From Hedera helix (taxonomy: Eukaryota; Streptophyta; Magnoliopsida; Apiales; Araliaceae): DNA of 64,000 nucleotides. The notes under the pieces were generated by a model. The model was not told the origin of the DNA. It saw only the letters and a program-made list of their open reading frames with translations, and ran no database searches. The stretch covers positions 19,131,556-19,195,555 of the forward strand of contig OX359270.1 of the NCBI GenBank assembly GCA_947179155.2. The letters run 5' to 3'. Below, in pieces: positions 43,144-54,600 of this stretch (its first letter is position 1; every line of letters starts with the position of its first letter). The position numbers and the translations under genes are program-made.

Positions 43144-45941
43144 TGTTGAATGTTGTTTGATTTGATGATAATGACTGTTGTGCAAAAAGGACTGGGCTAA
43201 ATGTGCTTATGTGGTTATTTGACAAAGTGATTTTATAATGTGCTTATATGGTTAATTGTCAATATGTATCTGACAAAGTGCATATGTGTTAATGTGCTTA
43301 TATGCTTAATTGATTATGTGCTTAGACACTCTGAAAGTGAATATGTGTTAATATGCTTATGTGCTTACTTGATTATGTGCTTAGATGTTCTAAAAGTGCT
43401 TATGTGGATATTTGACAAAGTGATTATATGTTAATCTAATTGTGGGTTTACATTGTCATGTGTGCTTGATGTATATTACTCATTTCAAATACTGTGATTT
43501 TGCACACTTGTTTAAACAAATATGATCTTGCTATAAACTATCTGCTTCTTATTAAAGAGAATGAAAGTTATCGGATTAAAATGTTGTAAAGTCCTTTTTT
43601 AGATATATGTGTACAAAGGACTTAGATTTTAAAGATCAGAAATGTTAGGTTGATCTTTCAATAGAAGTCACTCTGCATAAAAGATGTATGATATTAGCAG
43701 AGTAACATAAGAATGAATCATTGTTGTATTTGTGTATGTCAAAGTCTGTAAAAGTCCTTTCAATATGTAATGATGTAATAATGCAAGAAAGGACTTAGTT
43801 AGAAAAGATCAAATCTGTTAGGTTGATCAGTCTATACGATCGTAGAACGGACACTACGATTTCTTTCAAAGAAGACTCAACGATTCTGTATAAAGCGTAG
43901 AGTTAACTCTACGACTCCTTACCAGGATAACTCTACGATCATCAAAGAGAGTCAGATGTGCAAGAAGTCTACAGGATATACGAGTAAAGTTAAAGAACTA
44001 TTCAAGTACAAATCGTAGAGCTGAACTCTACGATCGTCGAACAGACAACCAAGCTAGCCTGCAGATAACGCTGAACCAGAGAAGAAATGTACTCTACGAT
44101 ACACACTCTCTAGCAAAATCGTAGAGTAAAATTGTTGAGCAAGCTTACAAGGATTGGAATGTATGCAGATAGAAGAGATCGTAGAGTGGAACAGAATGAC
44201 AAGGCAATACAGAAGATTGCTATACACATGGAACAATCGTTGAGTAGAATTAAAGGATGAAGCAACACAGACTGCAACTCAACGATTCCACTAAGAAGCA
44301 CTACAGTTAACTAACTCTACGATCTGATCAAACCTACAAGATCGTAGAACGAAATCAAAGCAAAGCATTGCAAGCACAAACTCTACGATCTGACCAGAAC
44401 AACAAGGTCGCAGAATTAGAGAAAAGATCGTTCTAACTCAACATTTCACTTGACATACCTCAAGTAACTTTCATGAAGCTGAATTCGCAGAAACAAAGTA
44501 GACAGTCTATCACTCAACGAATTCATTAAACAGGTCAGGACAAGTAGACTAACAGAACGGCTATATGATGCAAGAGAAAAGAGAATACTCCTCGCCCAGA
44601 TTAAAGAAAGATTAAGTGTTGTTGAGATACAGATGCATGTCAGAGTCGTAGTAGACGTTGTGCCTAAACGACTATAAGTCAGGACCCACTGCTCAGGAAA
44701 ATGGTGAATAAAGTCAGACCAATGGGACATCTCTGAATGCATCAGAACAGTTGGTTCTAAAAGTTAAGGAAGGTATTTATTGATGAATCAGAAGATTAAT
44801 TAACAAAGGAAATAATAATCCTTACTGAACAACTCTGGGAGTGCAACGGCTATAAAATCAGAGAAAGCTGAGCTACAGGTTAATATATCAGAACATGTCA
44901 GAAAAGGAAAAAGCACTGACACGAGCAGCAAGAAAGTCAACATTGAAGATATTAAGGATCTGCACAAAGCCAAATGAAACAAACGGGATTTCATTCAACG
45001 GTAATATATGCTCAGAGATATAAAGGCTTACAGAAAGAAAAAGAAAAAAAAAAAAAGGTTGTTGCAATTATTGAAAAATACACAAGAGAGATTATGGTAG
45101 ACAACAACCGATCGTAGAGTGAAACAGAAAATGAAGATGCTGAAGGACTCTACGATCCATCAGAACACTAACACTGAATTGAGAAAGACATAGAGATAAA
45201 TAACTCTATTACAGAAGAAGTGTTCAGAGCTGCTAGGCACATGGAAGAGAGAAGCTTAAACGCCAACTTGATACATACATGGTAGCAACTGAGTACCAAA
45301 AGGAAGGAGCATCACAGTCATCTCAGAAGCCTATCTCGAGAAGCTATAATCTGTCTATGATAAGAAGGAACAACTGAGTACCAAAAGAAAGGAGCATCAC
45401 AGTCATCTCAGGAGTTCATCTCGAGAAGTTATCAAGTACCAAAGGAGCTGAAGTACAAAAGCCTAGCAACACAATGGGTGATCACAAGAAGATATTGAGC
45501 ATATAAAGAAGTCAAGCATCATTGTCGAACTCAATATTATCCCAGGAATGATCACACCCTGCTACTGAGTGTTTAAAGATAATAGGACTTAAAGTACAAC
45601 TCAGTAGCAATTCCAACCTCTTTCAAACGATCAGGGAGCCAAGTCTGTTGGACTTGAAGAGGGCAGTTGTCCTTGTCATAGTGACTAAAGGAGCCAAGTC
45701 TGCTGGACTTGAATAGGGCAGTAATGTCCTTGTCTTTGTGACTAAACTAACCAAACCTGCTGGGTTTGAAGGGTTCTTAGTGAACCAGAGTTTCCAGGCT
45801 AATGAGCTTGAAGGGTTCCGTATGAACCATCCCTAGTGGATTTCCTACTAGTTGTAGTAGAAGAGTGGAGTAGGAGTTATTCAGTCTCCGAACCACTTTA
45901 AACTCTCTGGTGTCATTTACATTCAGTCATTTAGATTTTGT

Positions 45942-46017
<76 letters not shown>

Positions 46018-46271
46018 CATATGACTGTGAATTTGTTTACTTAACAAGTGACTTTCTTCAAAATAATCTTAAACTCAACGGAGAAGTTTTACAAATCTAT
46101 AAGGGGTGTTTTTCAAACTAATATTCCGCTGTGCAAACAAATCTTAATTAAGTTTATTAATTGCTATTAAAAATCTTTGAACTCAATCTTATAAGAAAAA
46201 GATTTTTAAGAGATCTATTCAACCCCCCCCCCCCCCCTTCTAGATCACTTGTGTGCCTCTGGGAACTAACA
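43144..46271 (+). mobile_element. Solo long LTR (family S, copy 2)
   Basis: A perfect TSD, GCTAT, lies at 43139-43143 and 46272-46276. It begins TGTTGAATGTTG and ends GGGAACTAACA, 3128 bp. The part after about 43590 is similar to 21223-24222. It carries about 19 TCGTAGAG words in both orientations, hairpins with CAAGTC and CAAACC stems at 45641-45810, an (AT)n tract at 45944-46014 and a poly-C tract at 46206-46218. Its first 450 bp contain repeated GTGCTTATGTG/TTGATTATGTGC words and differ from copy 1. Nothing is encoded; minus ORFs at 44054-44994 are shadows of the repeats. Confidence 0.9.
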
Positions 46272-46276
46272 GCTAT

Positions 46277-46581
46277 CAGTCCCTCCTCAAACCACTAAGA
46301 AAGAAATCACCAAGGAGCAAGATCCTTTAAGAAAAAAGTAAAAAGGACCTGTCGATCCTCTAGTGGTGACTAAAAAGAGGAGAACCGAGGAGGGACCAAG
46401 TATGAATAAACTAGGTTCCTCAATGATCTCATTTGCTGCAACCGGCTATGAGGATGCTAATCTGAAGACGCTGATGGAGATGTTGTTCTCTTTCTATGCA
46501 AAGTTAAAACTCTTCCAATGATTTTACTGTTCTCGATAGACTAAAGTTCTGTCTGCTAATAGACTGATCATCCTTTCTCAG
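46277..46581 (+). pseudogene. Antisense ORF of the Tat element after the solo LTR, with likely second intron
   Basis: Continues with PPQTTKKEITKEQDP and later GSSMISFAATGYEDANLKT. A TAA lies near 46337. Non-coding text up to TTTCTCAG at 46581 looks like an intron end; the donor near 46503 (GCAAAGTTAAA) is weak or decayed. Confidence 0.55.
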
Positions 46582-47232
46582 GGAAACACCATCCTCCTAT
46601 GGTTGTCCAATGAGCAAAAAGAACTGAAGCAAGAGCGCACCGAGGCCATGCAAAATTATCAAAAAATTCAGGAACAGCTGCTTCTCCAACATGATGCATT
46701 CCATATCATAAAGGACGACCACAAGAAAATACGAAAGGAGAGAGTCAAAAAAGATAAGGAGATCAGCCGTCTACAAGCCCAGCTTCAAGATTCTGTAAAG
46801 AGAAGGACACATGATGTTGAATTAGCCGAGGCTGAGGAACGTAAAAAAGTCCTTCTGGAGAAGAATCAACAAGAGCTCGAGGCCGATGTCCAAAAGAAAA
46901 AGGAGTTCCTCGATCAATCAGAAAGTATCACTAAGCTTCAAACTGATCAGATGAAAAACCTTAAAGACAACATCGAACTGATCGTTGAAGGTTGGGCTGC
47001 TAAGGAAGCCGATTGGTTGAAGGGACCGATGGCCTCTGCTTCCCTGAGCGTCCTAACTCCAAAGCTTAGGCAAAAGGTCATTGATGAATACAAAACCTCA
47101 GACAACTTCCAAACAGATATATGTGCCACTGTGGTGAACGAGTTCAATGATGGCTTCGAATTTGCTCGGGAGCTCGCTAAGGAGAAGGGACATGATCCTA
47201 ATCAGCTGGGAATTATCATTCCCGATGATTGA
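46582..47232 (+). CDS. Coiled-coil C-terminal exon of the Tat antisense ORF
   Basis: It opens after a TTTCTCAG acceptor-like sequence (GNTILLWLSNEQKEL) and stays open for about 216 codons to TGA. Residues from about 10 to 130 are a long Lys/Glu/Gln-rich heptad-like region (for example KDKEISRLQAQLQD), so a coiled coil is expected. A globular tail follows with ADWLKGPM and VVNEFNDGFEFARE, ending in an acidic IIPDD. It has no start codon of its own: ATG appears only inside, so it is best seen as the last exon of the ORF begun at 41912. It runs opposite to pol, and the two frames converge with about 375 bp between their stops. No catalytic motif is visible and the function is unknown. It is the best kept part of the Tat element. 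Confidence 0.7.
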   Translation, partial: GNTILLWLSNEQKELKQERTEAMQNYQKIQEQLLLQHDAFHIIKDDHKKIRKERVKKDKEISRLQAQLQDSVKRRTHDVELAEAEERKKVLLEKNQQELEADVQKKKEFLDQSESITKLQTDQMKNLKDNIELIVEGWAAKEADWLKGPMASASLSVLTPKLRQKVIDEYKTSDNFQTDICATVVNEFNDGFEFARELAKEKGHDPNQLGIIIPDD

Positions 47233-47607
47233 TTGCATTTTTGTTTTTTATAAATCAGATCATGTTTGTAACTGAATGTTTTTCCATGGTTGTTTATTTT
47301 ATTATCTTTTCTCATGAGTTAAGTTTTATCATCTGCATGTATAACTATTTTACTTATACTTCTTCCCCTCCCCCCCCCCCCCCCCCGCTAGCCTGATCGG
47401 GTAAATATCCGATAAGGCTAGCAGATGAATTTAAAGTGTACGTATCAAAACAGTGATACAAAGATAAGATGTAAAAAATATTCTTATTAATATTGGAAAG
47501 ATAATCTTATCAGCTAAAACATAGCCTCAAAATTGGACTAAGTACAAATCATATCGGCTAAAACATAGCCTCAAAATTGGACTAAATACAAATTCACAAG
47601 ATCTGAA
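47233..47607. other. Convergent intergenic stretch of the Tat element
   Basis: It contains a poly-C tract (47369-47386) and a 44-bp direct duplication (units from 47511 and 47555, core CTAAAACATAGCCTCAAAAT). This is the only gap between the converging antisense ORF and pol. Confidence 0.7.
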
Positions 47608-48880
47608 CTACTGATAATACCTACGAAGCTGAACAGCATGCCAAGTATTGGGAACATTCTTTCCATCCATACACTGAAGCTTGTACGTCCCCTCCCTTAA
47701 GACTTCGATCACTAAATAGGGTCCTTCCCATATGGGCATCAACTTACCAGTGTCTCGAGGTGTAGATGCCTCTACTTGTCGAAGCACTAGGTCGCCGACG
47801 TTAAATGACATGTTCTTGACATTTTTATTGAAATATCGAGCAATTCGTTGTTGATAGGTAGCTAACCTAAGGACCACTAAATCACGCTCCTCTTCCAATA
47901 AGTCTAGATTTTGCCGAATTGCTTCGCTATTGAGAGTTTCATCGAAGTTGAGGACTCTGGTTATAGGTATCCCGATCTCAATAGGTATCAGGGCTTTGGC
48001 TCCATAAGCTAATTTGAAAGGTGTTTTTCCAGTGGTAGTCCGAGGAGTTATTTGGTAAGCCCAGAGAACAGGTCGAATCTCTTCAGGCCAAGCTCATTTC
48101 ACATCTTCCAATCTTCTCTTAATGCCATTAAGGAGCATTCTGTTAGTAACTTCCACCTGAACATTAACTTAAGGATGGGCTACCGAAGTTTGATGATGTT
48201 AGATATTAAGTTCGCTTAAAAATCCTTCGAATATCTTGCCAACGAACTGAAGCCCATTATCAGAGACCAGAACCATCGATATGCCAAACTGGTAGACTAC
48301 CTGCTCTTTGAAGAACTGAACACATATGTGCTCGATAATTCTTGCGAGAGGCTTGGCTTCTACCCATTTGGTAAAGTAATCGATGGCTACAATCACAAAC
48401 TTCACTTGACCCTTACCTTGCGAAAGCAGGCCCAAGATGTCTATTCCCTAGACTGCAAAAAGGTATTGGTGACAGTATGGGAGCAAGCTCTTCAGGAGGT
48501 TGTTGTTAGACAGACACAAACAGTTAACACTTGTGACATTTCTTGACGAAGTCTTTGGCATCATGAAGCATGGTCGGCCAAAAATATCCTTGTCTCAAGA
48601 TTTTATGAGCGAGTATCTTCACCCCCATATGGTCCCCACAAATTCCTTCATAGACTTCCCGAAAGGTGTAGTCCGACTCCCTAAGGTCGAGGCATCGAAG
48701 TAACGGGGAAGAACAAGATCTTCAATATAATTGATCGTTTATAACATAGTATTTGAAATATTTGTATTTTATTCTCCTGGCCAAAGATTTATCTTCGGGT
48801 AGTTCCCCAGTCAGAAGAAATTTGAAGATTGGCATCATCCAAGAATCCTTCTATTCGATATCTATTACTGTCTGAACTAG
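47608..48880 (-). pseudogene. Tat integrase, decayed
   Basis: The C-terminal part (47608-47898) has VGDLVLRQVEAST and GPYLVIEVLREGTYKL, typical of gypsy integrase ends without a chromodomain. The catalytic core is at 48199-48435: AIDYFTKWVEAKPL (first Asp) and VLVSDNGLQF (second Asp). The third acidic residue and the zinc region lie in sequence with stops (48000-48190 and 48440-48700). In an intact copy this enzyme inserts the cDNA into chromosomes. Confidence 0.85.
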
Positions 48881-49855
48881 GGTGATCAGATGTTGAAGGT
48901 CTTCTAAATAAATAGGTCCTTCTAACTCCCCTTGATCAGTGGTTGTCAATTTGGAAATGGCATCGGCCATTGTATTTTCTGACCTGTCCATACTGATAAT
49001 CTGATGCTTTGGAAAAAATGCCAGTAATGATCGTACTAATTAAAGATATGCCTGCAAATGTACTTCTTTCGCTTCGTATTCCCCCAAGACCTATTTTACC
49101 ACCAGTTGGGAGTCACTATAGATTACCAAGTTTTTTACCTCTAGACTTCGAGCCAGCTTCAACCCCGTCACCAATGCTCCATACTTTGCAATGTTATTGG
49201 TGGCAACGAACCCAAACCGTATAGATTGTTGCACTCTGAAACCTTCCAAAGAAGTGAGGATTACGCCTGCACCACTCCTCGTCCCGGTAACGGATCTGTC
49301 CACGGATAATGTCCAAACAGTTTCTTCGAGAATCCCTATTGAGCCATCAAGATCAATTTCTTTTTCTTCTGGTTCATCGGGAAAGGAACACTCAATGATG
49401 AAGTCTATGAGTGTTTGTGCTTTGATGGTTGTCCGAAGACGGAACTCTATGTTGAACTGACTCAGCTTTATAGCCCATGCTACCAACCTTCCCGATGATT
49501 CCGGTTTATAGAGAACTTTCCAAAGAGGCTGATATGTGAGGACGAGGATAGTCCGTCCCTGGAAGTAATGTCGGAATTTTTGACTAGAAATAACTAACGC
49601 GTAAGCCAACTTCTCTAGATTTGGGTATCTTATTTCAGCATCGTGAAGAGCATGGCTTACATAATACATAGGTTTTTACCCTTCTGAATCATCCCTTATC
49701 ATAGCTGACCCAATTGCCAAAGACGTGGCAGACAAGTATAGCTGTAAATCCTCTTCGAAAAAGTCTTTACTGAGTATTAGAGGAGAAGAGATATACCTTT
49801 TAATTTGGTAAAAAGCCTCTTGACAGCCTTTGGTCCATAGAAATGTCTTCTGATT
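48881..49855 (-). pseudogene. Tat tandem RNase H domains
   Basis: The first RNase H is represented by MYYVSHALHDAEIRYPNLEK and LTYQPLWKVLYKPESSGRL. A second RNase H follows in the same frame: WTLSVDRSVT, GAGVIL, ATNNIAKYGALVTGLKLA and LVIYSDSQLVV. Two RNase H domains in one pol mark the Tat lineage. In the second domain the usual Glu-containing NEAEYEAL is here NIAKYGAL, so a catalytic acidic residue is lost. The open stretch is 49091-49669. Confidence 0.85.
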
Positions 49856-51253
49856 CTAAGCTCCCTTCAGAGTACCGAAGAAAGGGAGACACTTCTCTGC
49901 TAAGCGCGCCACAAATAGACGAAGAGCTGCTAACCTCCCCATCAACCGTTGAATTTCTTTACAGTTCTTTAGGGACTGCATTTCAAGGATAGCCAATATC
50001 TTTTCGGGATTTGCCTCTATCCCTCTTCGGCTAACCATATATCCCGAGAATTTGTCTGACCTGAGGCCAAAGGTGCACTTAGTTGGGTTGAGCCTCATGT
50101 TGTAAAATCTGACATTCTCGAAGCATTCTTTCAAGTCTGATAGATGATCTTTTTATTTCATGCTTCGGGCAATCATGTCGTCAACATAGACTTCCATATT
50201 TCTCCCGATCTGTTTACTGAATACCTTATTCATCATTCATTAATAAGTAGCTCCCGTATTAATTAAGCCGAAAGACATTACTTTGTAGGCATAGATGGCC
50301 CGGTGAGTGATGAAAGTTGTCTTCGGAATGTCGCTTTCAAGCATAATAATTTGATTGTATCCCGAGAAAGTATCCAGGAAGCTCATTATAGTATGACCTG
50401 AGGTAGAGTCGATTAGTTGATCGATGCTTAGGAGAAGGTTATTTAGGACACGCTTTATTCAAATCTGTATAGTCCACACACATCCTCCACTTTCCATTGT
50501 GCTTTTTAACCAGCACTACATTGGCGAGCCATTCTGGGTAAGTAATTTAAAAAACAAAGTCAGTAACCAAAAGTTTATCGATTTCTTCATCAATTACCTT
50601 TTGTCTTTCGGGAGCTATATTCCGTCGCTTCTGCTTTACGGGTTTCAAGCTCAAGCTTACACTCAACTGGTGCACGGCCACAGTCTTGTCAATGCCTGGC
50701 ATATCGGCTGGAGCCCATGCAAAGATGTCTGAATATTCCTGTAAGAGGGTAACTAGCCGAATCCTAATATCTTCATGAAGGCTTGTTCCAATCTGTACGG
50801 TTTTCTCATAATTCCCTTGAAACAGTGGAACTTCTACCGTGTCCTCAGCAGGTGTTGCAATTGGCTCAGTACACCTCTCCGTGAAGGGCTCAAGCTCGAT
50901 CTTCATCGTGGTTTTCTGCTTACTATCACCGATAAAAGATGCCTGTATAGTTTGGAGATAACGTCTTCGGGATAGATCTTGATCACTGACTGTTTCCCCA
51001 ATCCCATTCTTGGTTGGAAATTTCATCTTCAGATGTAGGATTGAGGTGATTGCTTTTAGTACTGACAACGTTGTTCTTCCCAAGATGGCATTATAGTTAC
51101 TTTCCACTTGAACAACGTAGAAATGAACCATAATGGAGGCTTGCTTCGGGGGAGTCCCGAAGATCACGGGAAATTCAATCGTCACTACTATACGAACTGG
51201 ATTATTCCCAAACCCGTATAAGGGGAACTCATTGCAGATCTCCAGCTTTCTTC
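49856..51253 (-). pseudogene. Tat protease-reverse transcriptase, decayed, cut at right by copia LTR
   Basis: From the right, the frame is open from 51253 (FPLYGFGNNPVRIVV) through SNYNAILGRTTL, a Tat protease landmark. It reaches the RT start, VHQLSVSLSLKPVKQKRRN, then IAPERQKVIDEEIDKLL (to 50547). Stops then break the palm. The RT end is again open at 49856-50134 (NPTKCTFGLRSDKFSGYMVS, MGRLAALRLFVARL). At 51254 a copia LTR begins, so gag and the 5' LTR lie beyond the window. The frame up to 51253 is intact, which fits an insertion rather than a deletion. Confidence 0.85.
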
Positions 51254-51615
51254 TGAAAGTAGTATGCCCTCAAGCCAATCACATTTGATGTGATATGTAT
51301 ATACTTTGTAATCTTATTCATTTATTAATAAAAGTATCAAGGAATTTCTTTATTCATGATTAATTAGCTAAATTAATTAAATAGATAAACCCATAGTTTT
51401 CGAGCAATACTTTTAGAACCATGTTGAGGATCATGCAAATGAGATCTAAATTAAAGATAGCTCAAAACTAAAATTGTTCCCAATCATTGGATCACTAAAA
51501 AGGAGATTAGTAGATCCTGATAGATTGGTACATATTATGCTTGCTCTTACAAAGAGGATGATTGATCTCATAATCATTTGTGTAGCAACACTAAAGCAAG
51601 TATGTAGGTGCTTAT
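51254..51615 (+). repeat. Copia LTR inside Tat protease, first segment
   Basis: TGAAAGTAGTATGCCCTCAA, the exact start of the copia LTR family (compare 27241). It is interrupted by the Tekay element after CTTAT (51611-51615). No copia internal sequence precedes it, so it is either a solo LTR or the 5' LTR of an element continuing beyond the right edge. Confidence 0.88.
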
Positions 51616-54600
51616 TGTGACGCCCCCAAATCACTATACTTACTATAGATGACTTGGTGCTCACTACAAATGCTAAATCAATAGGTTTATAGATGATTTC
51701 CTTTATTCTCAAACAAAGTTCTCATCCTAATTCCCAAAGATCTTTCATTATTTTATATCAAGTCCTTATAATTGATACAAGAGACTTAATACTCAAACAT
51801 AACCTTTTTATCCTTAATATTTAGATATTCTATAACTTTACATGTTTCAACATCCACGGTATTAAATCATTAGGATGGCTCTTGGGAACAGAGAATCTCG
51901 CGGTGAATGTTTGCATCTTCACCCGTGATAAATGTTTGCATCTTTATCCGTGACAAATGGTTGTATCTTTGTCCGGTGCAAAATTCTCTTTCCGTACAGA
52001 ACATTACCCAAATAGTTAAAACCCTCATTCGAAACATATTTGTTTATAGTGATATCTCTTCATATTAATAATCCTACTTATCCGACATTCAGAATAGTAA
52101 TAACGAGTTATACCTGGGTCCGAGGAACCTTAACGATGGATTTGACTAGTCAACATCGCTTAGTTCTGTCTCGGATGTACAGCACTCACAAGTTATTTAC
52201 CGATCCTCATCCAGATAAATAGATCATTATTAATACTATGTTAAGTTTTAACAATTCTAAGTTTAATCAAAGTAAAGACGTAACAAGAGAATGTGATAAA
52301 ACTTGATAATATTTATATAATATTCGGTTACATGTGTTGAACTTGTTCTTATTACAAAATGTCATTATGACTACAGTTAAGAACAGTTAAGGAAAGCAGT
52401 AAACTAGTCTACGCATTTCTTCTTTCCTTTCTTCTTCGAGCCGGAGCTCTCGGGTTTGTCTGCACATTAGGTTTATATGCAAGGGTGAGCTAAAATGCTC
52501 AGCAAGTCTTAAACACATAACATATAAGTGAACTCACACTGATAAGGATTGTAAGGACTCATGGAATAACAATTGATATTTACAAATGTTTTAACATAGC
52601 AAGACTGAGTGGTGGTTAGACCTTGAACTGTTCTTTGTCTTTCGACTTAGAACCTTTTACAGTGGATATAGAAAGGGGATCAACCTAACGACATCCTATG
52701 TTATGCATAACATACAATACACTGGACAGATCAAGAACAGTAATACATATTTGTTCATCTCAGTTTACTTCACATGTTAGGATCGCCCCAAGACGACTTG
52801 GTTTGATATAATAAAGCATGATTCGAATTTATCACGAATAATCATTTCATTTTGCAAGTTATGCCGAAACAAGAAGCAATAACTCTCGTATCAAAGATTT
52901 ATAACACGTTGCATACACAAAATGTATAAATCACATAGAAAGCAAGTAAACAAAGTTTAAGGATAGAAAACTTGCCTTTAGCACAATTTAGGGTTTCCCG
53001 GTAATCGTTTAAAGCGCCTATACAAAGGGTTCCGCGTACCGAATGTTAGTTTATCGAATTTTTTCGTTCTATACGTGTTTTTATCGCTAAACTAGACTAT
53101 TTGCATTGGTAGAATTTTTAGAAAACTTGGCTAACTCAAAAACTCAAAATTTAGGGCTTCCACCCGCAAGCCCCTTAAAATTTTCAGCTTTGACATCCTT
53201 TCCGGTAACTGCCATAACTTTGTCATCCGAAAACATTTTAAAGTGATTTTTGAGTCTAAATTGCTTAGAATTTCATGATCTACAACTTTAATTTAGGTTA
53301 CTAAGGCAGATTCTGACTTTAAAAGTTCGTAATTTTAGCAAAAAGGTCAGTATGCTTACATTGAACAATATTTTTAGGGTTAACCATGTGAAACATGGTA
53401 CCGCTTGCTTTAACTCTTTATGAAATCATGTTGTAAGACTCAATATCACTTTATAACATAAAAATAACAAATCACAAACCTTCTCATAGAAAGATTCATG
53501 ACTTTTGCTCAAGAACATACGAAGAACACGAAGAACGGTTAAACCGTACATGGTAACGACTATGTTCTTGAGCTTTTGGTTTTCGTACATGAAATAATTT
53601 GAGCATTATAACTGCTTACATAAGTGATTATAACACTTTATAGTTGACAAAAATTGGTCATTATAACGGCTTACATAATTGATTAAAACAATTTATAAAA
53701 ATGCTCAAGAACATACGCAAACGCGGAGAACGGATGAACCGTACATGACCACTACGTATGTTCATTAAGCTTTAAACTATGAATTGAATTTCGACATTAT
53801 AACTACTACAAAATGTAGAAAGGCTCAAGAACACGTGAAGAACACGGAGAACGACAATCGTACATGGCTACGACTCGCGTTCTTGAGCTTTTGAAAATTT
53901 AAGACGAAAGAAAAAAAACGAACATAAAAACTATAAGAGATTGTACCTTTGGTGTTTGCAAGCTTTAACTATTTCTTTGCAATATCCAAGATAGTAACTC
54001 ACTAGAACTCTCTCTCAATATATGTATAGCTTTGATACTTGATTTTTGAGCTTTGAAAATGAATGGTGAATCAAGTGAACTAAGCTTGCTATTTATAGGA
54101 AAAGTCAAGTTTCTTTAATTACACTTTTAGTCCTTGAAGTTATTATTAGTTTACATAGGGACTTGGACACATATTTAAGAACTTAGGACACCTCATTAAA
54201 AGCACAAAATGGCTGGACATTTTGATCCAATGGCCTAGATTCCATCTTGCTTTACTTTGTGCTCATTGGTCAAAACCTAATCACATGGATAGCTAGCTTG
54301 GATTTTGATTGGTTAACTTAATTTTACATGGATTTAGTTGATAATTAGTTAGTGTAACTAGTGTTTCTTTATCTAGTTTAGTTAATCTAACTTGTTTTTC
54401 TTTGCTTAACCATGATTGGTCAAGGTTAGTTTAGTCCTTAATTAAGCTAACATGTGATTGGTTGATTAGTGAATAATTTTAACTAATCAAACTTACTTAG
54501 TTTAGCCTTAATCTTGATTAGTATACTAATTAGTATAGTTGACTTTTACTATTCACATTTGACTTTTTCGTATTTATACCGTATAATTTTCGTATTATTA

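Noticed and set aside
42794..43225. 143-codon minus ORF
   Set aside because: Antisense shadow of the second exon of the Tat additional ORF, running into the solo LTR.
44054..44994. Minus ORFs with apparent signal or membrane-like sequence
   Set aside because: They arise in the TCGTAGAG repeat region of a solo LTR; no homologous frame in the other copy.
46582..47232. Host gene encoding a coiled-coil protein
   Set aside because: It lies between the Tat 3' LTR and Tat pol, has no start codon of its own and continues an additional ORF typical of Tat elements.
51254..51254. Deletion junction between Tat and copia-2
   Set aside because: The copia LTR begins at its exact first base inside an open Tat protease frame, which fits insertion into Tat better than a deletion that joined Tat to the 3' LTR of copia-2.
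52040..52222. 60-codon ORF recurring at 60409 and, on the other strand, 35635
   Set aside because: LTR sequence common to all Tekay-like LTRs here; on the strand opposite to the element and too short to judge. Recurrence follows the LTR.
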